DNA of 64,000 nt from CBDFKF01 sp965248765 (GTDB lineage: Bacteria; Pseudomonadota; Alphaproteobacteria; VGEJ01). Each line of letters starts with the position of its first letter. Position 1 is the first letter of the stretch. Below the pieces are notes generated by a model that saw only the letters and a list, made by a program, of their open reading frames with translations, was not told where the DNA came from and ran no database searches. The translations under genes and the position numbers were made by a program. This document shows positions 56,960 to 64,000 of the stretch, piece by piece. The stretch is from positions 558,001-622,000 of the forward strand of contig CBDFKF010000002.1 in assembly GCA_965248765.1 (NCBI GenBank), in the 5' to 3' direction.

Positions 56960-57202
56960 ATGCCAAGCACCAATATCACGTCCGAACACAAACGTGCATT
57001 CGAGGCCCTGACCAGCGGCAAGCACGACAATTTCGCGTTGTTTAGCTGCTATTTGAACAACGAACCGGCCGCCGCCATCGTTGCCGTCACCGTCCAGCCT
57101 CCCGACCAGCAAGGGCACGAGGCCGAGCACGACATCCACCCGCTGTTCGTTTCGGTAACCCCGGCAATGCATCTCGCCGACCATGACGATCGCAAGGCGT
57201 GA
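56960..57202 (+). CDS. Small plasmid-type conserved protein
   Basis: 80 residues. GKHDNFALFSCYLNNEPAAA IVAV and HPLFVSVTPAMHLADHD resemble a short conserved family repeatedly seen on alphaproteobacterial plasmids. Function unknown. Lies between the duplicated small gene and the DUF6915 gene. Confidence 0.65.
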   Translation: MPSTNITSEHKRAFEALTSGKHDNFALFSCYLNNEPAAAIVAVTVQPPDQQGHEAEHDIHPLFVSVTPAMHLADHDDRKA

Positions 57203-57250
57203 GCGATGACAGGCGCCGCTACAACCTCACCATCACAGGAGAACACGGCA

Positions 57251-57613
57251 ATGCATCCCTACTACCACGCCCGCGCGTCGGTAAAACACTTCGGCGGCGC
57301 GCCCGCCGATTACCTCCCCCTCCACAACTGGCTCGATGATAGCAAACAAGCCTTCTGCGACTTCCGTCACCGCGCCATGCGGCATCACGCCGAAGGGATC
57401 TTCGAGGCCGAGCGCCTGTTCGGCGTCACCATCGTCAACAGCAGCGGCAAACACGTGCCCGTCCGACTCATCGCCGAGCAACACATCCGCGAGGACTGCG
57501 GCGGCACGATCCCCACTCTCGCCGACTGGCTGCGCCGCATCCAGCCGGCCCCCTGGATGGCGCGGGCGACCCGCGTCACCGTGCTCGCCCGCGAGGAGAC
57601 GACCCATGACTGA
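57251..57613 (+). CDS. DUF6915 family protein
   Basis: 120 residues. MHPYYHARASVKHFGGAPAD YLP, DFRHRAMRHHAEGIFEAERL FG and PTLADWLRRI match DUF6915, a plasmid/ICE family. The His-rich helix RHRAMRHHAEG is the most conserved part. AGGAG lies upstream of the ATG. Overlaps the next gene by eight bases. Confidence 0.75.
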   Translation: MHPYYHARASVKHFGGAPADYLPLHNWLDDSKQAFCDFRHRAMRHHAEGIFEAERLFGVTIVNSSGKHVPVRLIAEQHIREDCGGTIPTLADWLRRIQPAPWMARATRVTVLAREETTHD

Positions 57614-58757
57614 AGATGTTATCGATCCACGTCTCGCCGCGCTGCCGCCGAAGATCGCCAAGCCAATAGCCGATCTCCATACCATGGGGCATCTCAACAA
57701 CACCGTGCTTTCCGAGCTTCTAGACGCCGCCGAAATCGCCGTCGACGCATCGCCGCTCATTGCCTTCGCAGCCGCCTATTTCGGTATGAGCGCCAGCGGC
57801 GTGCCGATCCGCGACACCATCCGCATGGCCCGCAGCCTCCACCATCCCATCAACCTTCGATGGAGCGCCAAGCGTTGGCGGACCGAACACGACCGGCTCG
57901 CACGCCGAGAAACGCTCGCAGCGCTTGAGCACGACAACACCGTCTACGATATTGAACCCTACGCCGCGCGGCTGCCCGACAATTTTCCGGGCTACCTCAT
58001 TCCCTCACGGCGCCGCCTCGCGTGGGAGGGCCTGCGCCAAGCCCACTGCATCGCCACGTACCACGACAGCATCGCCGCCGGGCACTACGCCGTCGCCACG
58101 GTCCTTCTCTGGGGCAAACGCTGGACCGCGCTTCTGCGCCATCATCACGACGCCAGCAAACCCGCACTCGAGATCGTCGACATTCGCGGCCGTAAGAACG
58201 CGACGCCAGATCCTGCAACGCGTCAGGCCATTCACTTCGAGCTGAACATTCCCATGCCGCAACACGCTACACCCCGGCAACCGGACAGCCGCCACGCGAT
58301 TCCGGCCCAAAACTACCGCCGCAACTTCGCGAACGCTCTTGCGGTCCTGCGCGCCTACCGCGTCGAGGAAGTCGAAATCACCTTCGAGGGCTCCGGCGAC
58401 AGCGGCTGCATCGATAACATCGCCTTCAATCCGGAACCCGCAATGGCCGAACTCCGGGCCGACTGGACCGCATTCGACTCTCACACCACACACGTTATTA
58501 CCACGAATAACGGCGCACTGTTCCAAGACCAAGACACCGTCTGCACCGACTCCCTCGACACGGCACTCCAGGACATCGCCATGGAGTACATCGAGGAAAC
58601 CAATGTCAACTGGTACGACCACGACGGCGGCTACGGCACCCTTAGAATCGACGTCGACGCAGGCACGATCGACCTCGAGATCATAACCCGCATCCTCGAC
58701 AGCCACTGCGAACACACAAGCGTCGTCAACATCGACGACTGGCAAGACGCAAGATAA
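57606..58757 (+). CDS. PcfJ-like protein with C-terminal DUF6878-like domain
   Basis: 383 residues. The middle part GLRQAHCIATYHDSIAAGHY and IVDIRGRKNATPDPATR follows the PcfJ pattern (HC...GxY...IRG..N). The C-terminal part (EVEITFEGSGDSGCIDNIAF, NVNWYDHDGGYGTLRIDVDA) matches DUF6878. PcfJ is known from conjugative plasmids; its role is unclear. The start overlaps the DUF6915 gene. Confidence 0.7.
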   Translation: MTEDVIDPRLAALPPKIAKPIADLHTMGHLNNTVLSELLDAAEIAVDASPLIAFAAAYFGMSASGVPIRDTIRMARSLHHPINLRWSAKRWRTEHDRLARRETLAALEHDNTVYDIEPYAARLPDNFPGYLIPSRRRLAWEGLRQAHCIATYHDSIAAGHYAVATVLLWGKRWTALLRHHHDASKPALEIVDIRGRKNATPDPATRQAIHFELNIPMPQHATPRQPDSRHAIPAQNYRRNFANALAVLRAYRVEEVEITFEGSGDSGCIDNIAFNPEPAMAELRADWTAFDSHTTHVITTNNGALFQDQDTVCTDSLDTALQDIAMEYIEETNVNWYDHDGGYGTLRIDVDAGTIDLEIITRILDSHCEHTSVVNIDDWQDAR

Positions 58758-58803
58758 ACCTCCGTGTCACGACCGCATCGCCCACACCAAGGAGACCCCC
58801 GTC

Positions 58804-59070
58804 ATGGCCGCGACCCTCATGCTCGCCGACGATCCGGTCTACGCCTTCTGCCCAGCCTATGACCCCGACGCCCACGTCCAGCAAATCCACATGGTCTTCG
58901 ACGGCATGACCGGACACGCCGGCACCTCGCTCATCGCCCTCAGTATCGACGACGCCGAGCGCCTCTGCGACCGCCTCAACGCACAGCTTGGCCTCGACCG
59001 CGACGCCTGGTCACGGATCGCCGCCCGGGCCATGCCCGGGCCCCACCCCGACAGGAAGTGCCCGCAATGA
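58804..59070 (+). CDS. Small protein, paralogue of 56583-56864
   Basis: 88 residues. DDPVYAFCPAYDPDAHVQQI and DDAERLCDRLNAQLGLDRDA W mirror the gene at 56583. AAGGAG precedes the ATG. Two copies bracketing three plasmid-type genes suggest either tandem duplication or repeated capture. Confidence 0.7.
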   Translation: MAATLMLADDPVYAFCPAYDPDAHVQQIHMVFDGMTGHAGTSLIALSIDDAERLCDRLNAQLGLDRDAWSRIAARAMPGPHPDRKCPQ

Positions 59071-59208
59071 TCCACGCTCTCCGAGGACGCGCCGACCCCG
59101 ACCGCCGACGGGCACAAGCCATCCTCGTTGCCGCCCAGCGCCGAGGCAATTGACTGCAATGCCATCAATGCTACGTTCTCACAACATGCACGAACGGAGA
59201 AACCCTCC

Positions 59209-59451
59209 ATGGCGAGCATCACCATCAGGAACCTCGATGACGACTTGAAGCGCCGCCTGCGGATGCGCGCGGCAGAGAACGGACACTCGATGGAACAGGA
59301 AGTCCGCGACATCCTGCGGCGCACGATCAGCCAGGCGTCACCCCCGAAGAACCTGGGCCGGACCATTCACGCCCGCTTCACCGCCCTCGGCGGGATTGAG
59401 CTCGAACTTCCCCAACGCGGCCCGATGCGGCCGCCGCTCGCATTCGGATGA
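59209..59451 (+). CDS. Ribbon-helix-helix antitoxin (FitA/VapB type)
   Basis: 80 residues from ATG 59209 (GGAG upstream). SITIRNLDDDLKRRLRMRAA and NGHSMEQEVRDILRRTI are the RHH DNA-binding fold of FitA-like antitoxins. The C-terminal tail would block the toxin. It lies ten bases before the PIN toxin gene and would repress their common promoter. Confidence 0.88.
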   Translation: MASITIRNLDDDLKRRLRMRAAENGHSMEQEVRDILRRTISQASPPKNLGRTIHARFTALGGIELELPQRGPMRPPLAFG

Positions 59452-59461
59452 GCAGCCGGCC

Positions 59462-59896
59462 ATGATCGTCATCGACACCAACGTGGTCTCCGAGCTGATG
59501 CGGCTAACACCCGAACCCGCGGTCATGACGTGGTTCGCCCAACAGGACTCCGCAGCGCTCTACCTCACCGCTGTAAGCGAGGCGGAGCTCCGCACGGGCG
59601 CCGCCATCCTGCCGGAGAGCCGGCGGCGCGACCGCCTCGTCGCCGAGATTGACGCCATGATCGGACAGGACTTCGCCGGACGGGTGCTGCCCTTCGACAG
59701 CGCCGCCGCCAGAGCCTATGCCGCCATCGCCGCTTCTCGCCGGTCCGCGGGCCGACCGATTCTAGAGGCCGATTGCCAGATCGCCGCCATCGCGCGGGCC
59801 AGCGAGGCGGCACTGGCGACCAGGAACTCCGCCGATTTCGAGCAATGCGGGATCACCGTGGTAGATCCCTGGGCGGTGGACCAAGCGGCTCCGTGA
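59462..59896 (+). CDS. PIN-domain toxin (VapC/FitB type)
   Basis: 144 residues. The catalytic acids are visible in VIDTNVVSEL, SEAELRTGAA, ILEADCQIAAIA and NSADFE, all in the expected order. PIN toxins cut RNA (often tRNA) when freed of antitoxin. Together with the RHH gene it forms a toxin-antitoxin module that would stabilise the element. Appears intact. Confidence 0.9.
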   Translation: MIVIDTNVVSELMRLTPEPAVMTWFAQQDSAALYLTAVSEAELRTGAAILPESRRRDRLVAEIDAMIGQDFAGRVLPFDSAAARAYAAIAASRRSAGRPILEADCQIAAIARASEAALATRNSADFEQCGITVVDPWAVDQAAP

Positions 59897-59978
59897 CAGC
59901 AGCCGGCTCGGCCTCCTCCGCGTCGAGAATCGCCGCCCATGCACCGCCTCAAACCCGCCGCGACAGGGATCACCCGCA

Positions 59979-60986
59979 ATGACCCAAGCTCTCCGACGAC
60001 GCACCAGGCCGCACCGGCGACGGACAAGACTCATCCTCGCGGCCGCCATCCTCGCCGCCGCGGGCCAGACCATCGTCCATCACGGCGGCGCGCGGCCTCT
60101 TCACGACCCCGCCATAACTGCACCCTCCGCCCGCCTTCTACACGTCCAACAGGCGCCCAGCCTCGGCCTCGCGGTCGCGCTCGAACACCGTTGCGCACCC
60201 TACAGACGGTCGGACTACACCTATAGCCAAGCCGTCGAAGCCCGGATCATCGCCACCATGGGCGGGCGCATCTACGGCCCTTACACCGGCCGCTTCTTCA
60301 CCAACCGGCGACAGACCGACATCGAACACATCGTCGCGCTGTCGGAGGACCACGACAGCGGCCTCTGCGCCGCAGACGCGGCCCTCAAACACCGCTTCGC
60401 CGCCGATCTCCTCAACCTCACCCTGGCGGCGCCCGCGGTCAACCGCTGCGGGCCCTCCGGCAAATGCGCCAAGGATGCCGGCGAATGGCTGCCGCCCATG
60501 AACCAATGCTGGTTCGCAGCACGCGTCGTCGCGGTGAAACGCAAGTACCGCCTCAGCGTCGATCCACGGGAAGCCGCCACCCTCGAGAGCGTGCTATCGG
60601 CCTGCACCACGATCGTCATGATCCTCCCCGATCGCGCCGCGGGCCACAGCGCCCCGGCGGGGGGCGCGACTGAGCGCAACGCGCCGAGCACCACCCTCGC
60701 CGCCGTTCGCACGGCCAACGCCGTGCTGAATACACCACCGAGGAACCGGAAAGCGGGGAAGGGGCGAGACGCCCGGGCGCGCGAGAGAGTCTCTCCGTCC
60801 GGTGGCGTCCGCCACCACGCGATCGGAGACGACAGATGCTCGATCCCTTTCCCATACTCGACGATCAAACGACCATCACCGGCCCCGGCAACAGCATCCC
60901 CACGGCTTTCACAACCCGATTCCCCGAACCTCTTCCCGTCACAGCCCAGGTACTCCTCACCGAAATCGGGCTCCCCATCCACGTAA
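59979..60986 (+). CDS. Secreted HNH-type endonuclease (DUF1524-like)
   Basis: 335 residues. A basic start and a hydrophobic segment (LILAAAILAAAGQTIV) suggest export. The core TDIEHIVALSEDHDSGLC, AADLLNLTLAAPAVNRCGPS and DAGEWLPPMNQCWFAARVVA shows the DIEH(V/I) and LxNL..A..xxN pattern of GmrSD-C/DUF1524 HNH nucleases. Cys pairs are present. The domain ends near 60608; the later 125 residues are low-complexity and may be read-through. Confidence 0.72.
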   Translation: MTQALRRRTRPHRRRTRLILAAAILAAAGQTIVHHGGARPLHDPAITAPSARLLHVQQAPSLGLAVALEHRCAPYRRSDYTYSQAVEARIIATMGGRIYGPYTGRFFTNRRQTDIEHIVALSEDHDSGLCAADAALKHRFAADLLNLTLAAPAVNRCGPSGKCAKDAGEWLPPMNQCWFAARVVAVKRKYRLSVDPREAATLESVLSACTTIVMILPDRAAGHSAPAGGATERNAPSTTLAAVRTANAVLNTPPRNRKAGKGRDARARERVSPSGGVRHHAIGDDRCSIPFPYSTIKRPSPAPATASPRLSQPDSPNLFPSQPRYSSPKSGSPST

Positions 60987-61027
60987 TCCGCGGCCTGCTC
61001 CCTTCCGAGACCGGGACCGCGGCCTAG
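60836..61027 (+). CDS. Possible small ORF
   Basis: 63 residues (MLDPFPILDDQTTITGPGNS, ending LPIHVIRGLLPSETGTAA) with GGAGACG upstream of ATG. It overlaps the low-complexity tail of the nuclease frame in another frame, so at most one of the two is coded here. No family recognised. Confidence 0.3.
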   Translation: MLDPFPILDDQTTITGPGNSIPTAFTTRFPEPLPVTAQVLLTEIGLPIHVIRGLLPSETGTAA

Positions 61028-61060
61028 CCAAGGTGAAGAAAGCGAGGAGCCGTTCTGATG

Positions 61061-61102
61061 AGCGGGCGGCAGGGCGCGCAATAGAGCGCCCTGCCGCCCG
61101 CT
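61061..61102. repeat. Perfect 17-bp inverted repeat
   Basis: AGCGGGCGGCAGGGCGC (61061-61077) and its exact reverse complement (61086-61102), separated by GCAATAGA. It stands between converging transcription units just before a terminator for the minus strand. No T-tract follows directly on the plus strand. Confidence 0.8.
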
Positions 61103-61113
61103 GCTCCCGGCGC

Positions 61114-61158
61114 AAAAAAAAGGGCCGATCCTGCACCGCATCGGATCAGGACCGGCCC
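61114..61158 (-). terminator. Rho-independent terminator of the DUF2493 gene
   Basis: On the minus strand a 12-bp stem (61147-61158 with 61122-61133, one mismatch) is followed by eight T (61114-61121). It lies 24 bp past the DUF2493 stop. Classical in structure. Confidence 0.85.
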
Positions 61159-61181
61159 CTGGGGTCGGTGGAGCCGCCGGT

Positions 61182-62050
61182 CTATGCGGCGACGCGGTGA
61201 ACCGGAATGCCGAGTTGGCGCGCCTTGTCCACCAGGTTTTCGGTGATGCCGCCGCCGGGGAAGGCGACGACGCCTTTCGGGAGCAGGTTCAGCAACTCGT
61301 CGTTGCGCTTGAAGGGCGCGGCGCGGTTGTGCCGGTTCCAGTCCGGCTTGCAGACGATCTGATGAACGCCTTTGCTCTCGGCCCATCTGGCGGCGACTTT
61401 CTCGACGCCGGCGCTGCCGCCGTGAACCAGCACCATGTCGCCGTACTTGGCGCGAACGCGCTCCAGGGTGGACCAGATGAAGTCCACGTCCTCGACTTGC
61501 TTGCCGCCGGCGATGGCGATGAGGGTGCCGTCCGGCAGGTGTGCCCGGGTCTCGCGGTCCTTGCGGGCGCGGACGAAGTCGCGGGCCTCGATGACGGCTG
61601 AGGTGAGCTTGCCGTTGAGGCTGGTATGCGAGCCGTGACGCGGCCGCCAAGTCTGGCCGGTCTCGACCTGGTATCCGTCGGCGGCGAGGTCGCGGAGAGT
61701 CTCGAAAGCGTCGCGCCGGTCGCCGAAGTTCTGGACGCGCTGGATCACGGTCTCCAGCTCGAAAGAGTTGATCTCGGTCCCGTCTTGTCCGCGTTCAAGC
61801 TCGCGCAGTTCGGGCGTGAGCTTGTCGACGGCCCGGTCGAGGCGCTGCATTTGCGCATGGAGCGTGTTGACGAAACCCCAGAGCAGGTTTTCGCGTTCGT
61901 CGGCAAGTTGCACACCGTCCGGCGCGACGGTGTGGGCGAGTAGGCGGATGACCTGTTCGAGCCCGGCCATGGCTTCCTCGCGGTCCCAGATGTCGCGGCT
62001 GTCGGTCTCGCCGTCCTGTGGCGCCGCCCCGTAGAGGGCCAGGTGGTCGC
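61182..62050 (-). pseudogene. DUF2493 (SLOG-like) protein, N-terminus replaced
   Basis: From about 62050 the frame gives DHLALYGAAPQDGETDSRDI, LTPELRELERGQDGTEINSF, then ALIAIAGGKQVEDVDFIWST, VLVHGGSAGVEKVAARWAES and VVAFPGGGITENLVDKARQL G, the Rossmann-like DUF2493 domain of plasmid/ICE proteins. The usual first 20-30 residues are missing: before DHLALYG the sequence belongs to the secreted protein fragment at 62065-62418. A product starting within the fused frame is possible. Confidence 0.75.
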
Positions 62051-62064
62051 AAATCGCTGCGGCG

Positions 62065-62418
62065 GGCGGGATGCAGCAAATAATCGGGTTCACAGCTCTC
62101 CAACAGGGAAGACGTTCGATCGTCCACCAGCAGTTCAATACACAGGTTTTCCGCCCTGCGGCCCTCCTGCCAATCATCCCACTCGAACACCCAAACCCTG
62201 AACCGCGGCAACTTGCGCGCCACCTTGAGCCCGGCGGAATGGAGTTTCCGGAGAAGAGGCTCCGTGTCCATACCATCCGGCGGCCAGTCTTCGAAGGTGA
62301 GGATCAATCCCTTGGCTTTGGAACTGCCCGGGTCGAATCCGGAAGGGGTTTCATCGGCGAGAGGACCGATAGAGAAGAACAGGGACAATGCAACGACGAT
62401 GACGAGAGTTCGATTCAT
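62065..62418 (-). pseudogene. Exported protein fragment (protease-propeptide-like)
   Basis: Starts at 62418 with a signal peptide (MNRTLVIVVALSLFFSIGPL, A) followed by KGLILTFEDWPPDGMD, FRVWVFEWDDWQEGRRAENL and SLLESCEPDYLLHPA. The last motif (CEPDYLLHP) is the usual boundary between an inhibitor-like propeptide and a peptidase or other domain. The rest is lost where the frame meets the DUF2493 fragment at about 62065. Confidence 0.5.
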
Positions 62419-62526
62419 CCAGGTTCCTGTCCGCCAACCCCGGAGCAAGCGCATCGGATCGTGTCCCGGGACGTGGTGTAAGAGCCGCGAGCGGGTCGCG
62501 GTGTCCGGCGGGCTGAGCCGGATCGC

Positions 62527-63726
62527 TCAAGCGGCCTCGGGAGGCATCTTGATGAGGGCATTGTCGCTCACCGGCGCGATGGTTTCCAGGGTCATGTAGC
62601 GCGCCCTCTGCACCGCCCATTCGTCGTTCTGCTCCATGAGGATAGCGCCGCTCAGTCGGGTGATGGCGGCCTCGTTGGGGAAGATGCCGACGACGTTGGT
62701 GCGGCGCTTGATCTCGCCGTTGAGGCGCTCCAGGGGATTGGTCGAGTGGAGCTTGGTGCGGTGCTCCTTGGGGAAGCTCATATAGGCCAGCACGTCGGGC
62801 TCGGCTTGGTCCATGAGGTTTGCCAGCTTGGGCGCCTTGGGGCGGAGCTGGTCGGCCACCTGGCGCCACTGGGTCTTGGCGGCCGCGGCGTCCTCCTGGG
62901 CGAAGGCGGTGGCGACGAAGGCGGAGACCACGCGCCGGCCCTGCTTGCCGGCATGGCCCAGGAGGTTGCGCATGAAGTGCACCCGGCAGCGCTGCCAAGT
63001 GGCGTTGAGGACACGAGCGGCGGCGGCCTTGAGGCCCTTGTGGTCATCGGAGATCACCAGCGTGACGCCGCGCAAACCCCGTCTGGCCAGGCATCGGAGG
63101 AACTCGGTCCAGAAGGTCTCGGCCTCCGAGGCGCCGACCGCCATGCCGAGGACCTCGCGCCGGCCCTGGGTGTTGACGGCGACGGCGACGATCACCGCGA
63201 CCGAGACGATGCGCCCGGACTGGCGCACCTTCACATAGGTTGCATCCAGCCAGAGGTAGGGCCAGTCGCCTTCCAGGGGCCGCTCGAGGAAGGTCCGGAC
63301 CTTGTCGTCGATCTCTCCGCAGAGCCGCGAGACCTGGCTCTTGGAGATGCCGGTCATACCCATGGCCTGGACCAGGTCATCGACCGATCGGGTCGAGACG
63401 CCCTGGATGTAGGCCTCCTGGATCACCGCCGTGAGCGCCTTCTCGGCCATCCGCCGGGGCTCCAGGAAGCCGGGGAAGTAGGAGCCCTTCCGCAGCTTGG
63501 GAATGTTCAGCGCGACGCTGCCGGCGCGGCTCTCCCACACCCGGTCGCGATAGCCGTTGCGGTGGTTGATGCGCGCCGGCGAACGCTCGCCGTGGCCGGC
63601 GCCGGTCAGGCCCCGGACCTCCAGTTCCATCAAACGCTGGGCGGTGAAGCCGATCATCTCGCGCAGCAGATCGGCGTCAGAACTCTTTTCCAGCAAACTA
63701 CGAAGCGTCATCATGTCGTCGGTCAT
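62527..63726 (-). CDS. IS256-family transposase
   Basis: 399 residues from ATG 63726 (a longer start at 63762 exists). LEVRGLTGAGHGERSPARIN and NGYRDRVWESRAGSVALNIP lead into the DDE domain: DWPYLWLDATYVKVRQSGR, LVISDDHKGLKAAAARVL, and HRTKLHSTNPLERLNGEIKR with the last Glu. No stop or frameshift, so it is the best candidate in the window for an active transposase along with the IS630 gene. Distinct from the IS256 remnant at 2642. Confidence 0.93.
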   Translation of the reverse strand: MTDDMMTLRSLLEKSSDADLLREMIGFTAQRLMELEVRGLTGAGHGERSPARINHRNGYRDRVWESRAGSVALNIPKLRKGSYFPGFLEPRRMAEKALTAVIQEAYIQGVSTRSVDDLVQAMGMTGISKSQVSRLCGEIDDKVRTFLERPLEGDWPYLWLDATYVKVRQSGRIVSVAVIVAVAVNTQGRREVLGMAVGASEAETFWTEFLRCLARRGLRGVTLVISDDHKGLKAAAARVLNATWQRCRVHFMRNLLGHAGKQGRRVVSAFVATAFAQEDAAAAKTQWRQVADQLRPKAPKLANLMDQAEPDVLAYMSFPKEHRTKLHSTNPLERLNGEIKRRTNVVGIFPNEAAITRLSGAILMEQNDEWAVQRARYMTLETIAPVSDNALIKMPPEAA

Positions 63727-63797
63727 CGTGGTCTCCATTGGTTCCAGGTTGCGTTGCCACAACCCAACCCTAAACCGGAAACCGCGATGACCGCCCG

Positions 63798-63863
63798 CTG
63801 TGGATAACCGGCTTGCCTAGGCCAAACTCTTGGCGGTCGCTACGGCAAGCCGGTTACCCACAG
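63798..63863. repeat. 20-bp inverted repeat with DnaA-box-like sequence inside IS256
   Basis: CTGTGGATAACCGGCTTGCC (63798-63817) and GGCAAGCCGGTTACCCACAG (63844-63863) are inverted with one mismatch. The left arm contains TGTGGATAA, complement of the DnaA box TTATCCACA. It lies between the right element end and the transposase start and may be a regulatory or transposase-binding structure. Confidence 0.7.
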
Positions 63864-63885
63864 CTCCTACACCACTCAACGCACC

Positions 63886-63999
63886 TTCGGTGCTAACTCT
63901 CTGAAACAGGGTCGTTTTTTCTCCTGGCAATTGTTGCAGCGGAACGGATTGCGCAACTCCCGCTTCCCCGGCTGCAACCGCAATCGGGAGAAGGTTCAT
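63886..63999 (-). pseudogene. 5' fragment of a gene broken by IS256
   Basis: The minus strand from 63999 reads MNLLPIAVAAGEAGVAQSVP, then LPGEKTTLFQRVSTEGAL before running into the IS. The start resembles a short signal-like segment. Too little remains for a family assignment; the EKTTLFQRV motif recalls the N-terminus of CRTAC1/ASPIC-type repeat proteins, but this is a weak guess. Confidence 0.35.
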
Positions 64000-64000
64000 G

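Larger units (their letters stand above)
62465..63885 (-). mobile_element. IS256-family element, apparently intact
   Basis: Contains one long transposase gene. Ends inferred from GTGGTGTAAGAGC (62473-62485) and, on the opposite strand, GTGGTGTAGGAGC (63863-63875), 12 of 13 matching. Exact ends and target duplication were not fixed. It has inserted into a gene whose beginning remains at 63886-63999. Confidence 0.75.

Noticed and set aside
63798..63863. Replication origin at the DnaA-box-like repeat
   Set aside because: Only one perfect box plus one near match, inside an IS element next to its transposase; no AT-rich region or dnaA/rep gene nearby.

Overview
The window reads as chromosome of a high-GC alphaproteobacterium, probably Rhodospirillales-like. 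This rests on an intact housekeeping block at 24.0-31.7 kb, in the order small ORF, murA, DUF2948, hisG, hisD, UPF0262, low-molecular-weight phosphatase, infA, maf, rng, yacG, tRNA-Phe. It is supported by a yibQ-rppH pair and a tripartite tricarboxylate transporter. The placement comes from gene content and order only; no phylogeny was run.

Layout. 0-0.54 kb: 3' end of an acetamidase/formamidase gene. 0.65-3.75 kb: a pile of insertion sequences (IS5/IS427-type, IS630-type and a decayed IS256-type) that has run into the fragment of a GntR regulator. 3.8-7.4 kb: tctC-tctB-tctA transporter genes (minus strand). 7.7-11.5 kb: remnant of an integrative phage (degraded Bet recombinase and tyrosine integrase) with an IS21 element lying between them, ending in a 51-bp copy of the tRNA-Phe 3' half. 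11.5-23.9 kb: a second phage remnant, mostly minus strand, holding a large polyvalent protein, a lysis cassette, a truncated SU10-type capsid gene, an adaptor gene, and a plus-strand methyltransferase cassette. It ends at the intact tRNA-Phe gene. 24.0-31.7 kb: the housekeeping block. 31.8 kb: tRNA-Thr. 32.2-34.8 kb: a surface-lipoprotein/SLAM pair lying between short imperfect direct repeats. 35.6-39.3 kb: a decayed siphovirus-type tail module. 39.3-43.15 kb: an IS21 element carrying a nested IS1182 element. 43.15-46.98 kb: host chromosome scarred by IS3 fragments (broken yibQ, intact rppH, VOC gene, GH15 and ABC-ATPase fragments, SDR gene).

47.0-62.1 kb looks like an integrated plasmid or integrative-element segment: a ParB C-terminal half, many short plasmid-type genes, a PAPS-reductase-like protein, a very large methyltransferase/Strawberry-notch helicase, PcfJ/DUF6878 and DUF6915 proteins, an RHH/PIN toxin-antitoxin pair, a secreted HNH-type nuclease, and a DUF2493 protein. 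62.4-64 kb: an apparently intact IS256-type element.

How the parts work together. Two tRNA genes appear to have acted as integration hot spots, and IS elements then trimmed the incoming DNA. Genes in the mobile parts repeatedly show single-base frameshifts, internal deletions and fusions, while the housekeeping block shows none, so the damage looks like real decay more than sequencing noise. The most interesting pieces are the large polyvalent phage protein and its relationship to the plasmid-type Strawberry-notch helicase, the SLAM/lipoprotein cassette, and the tandem tRNA-Phe attachment structure.
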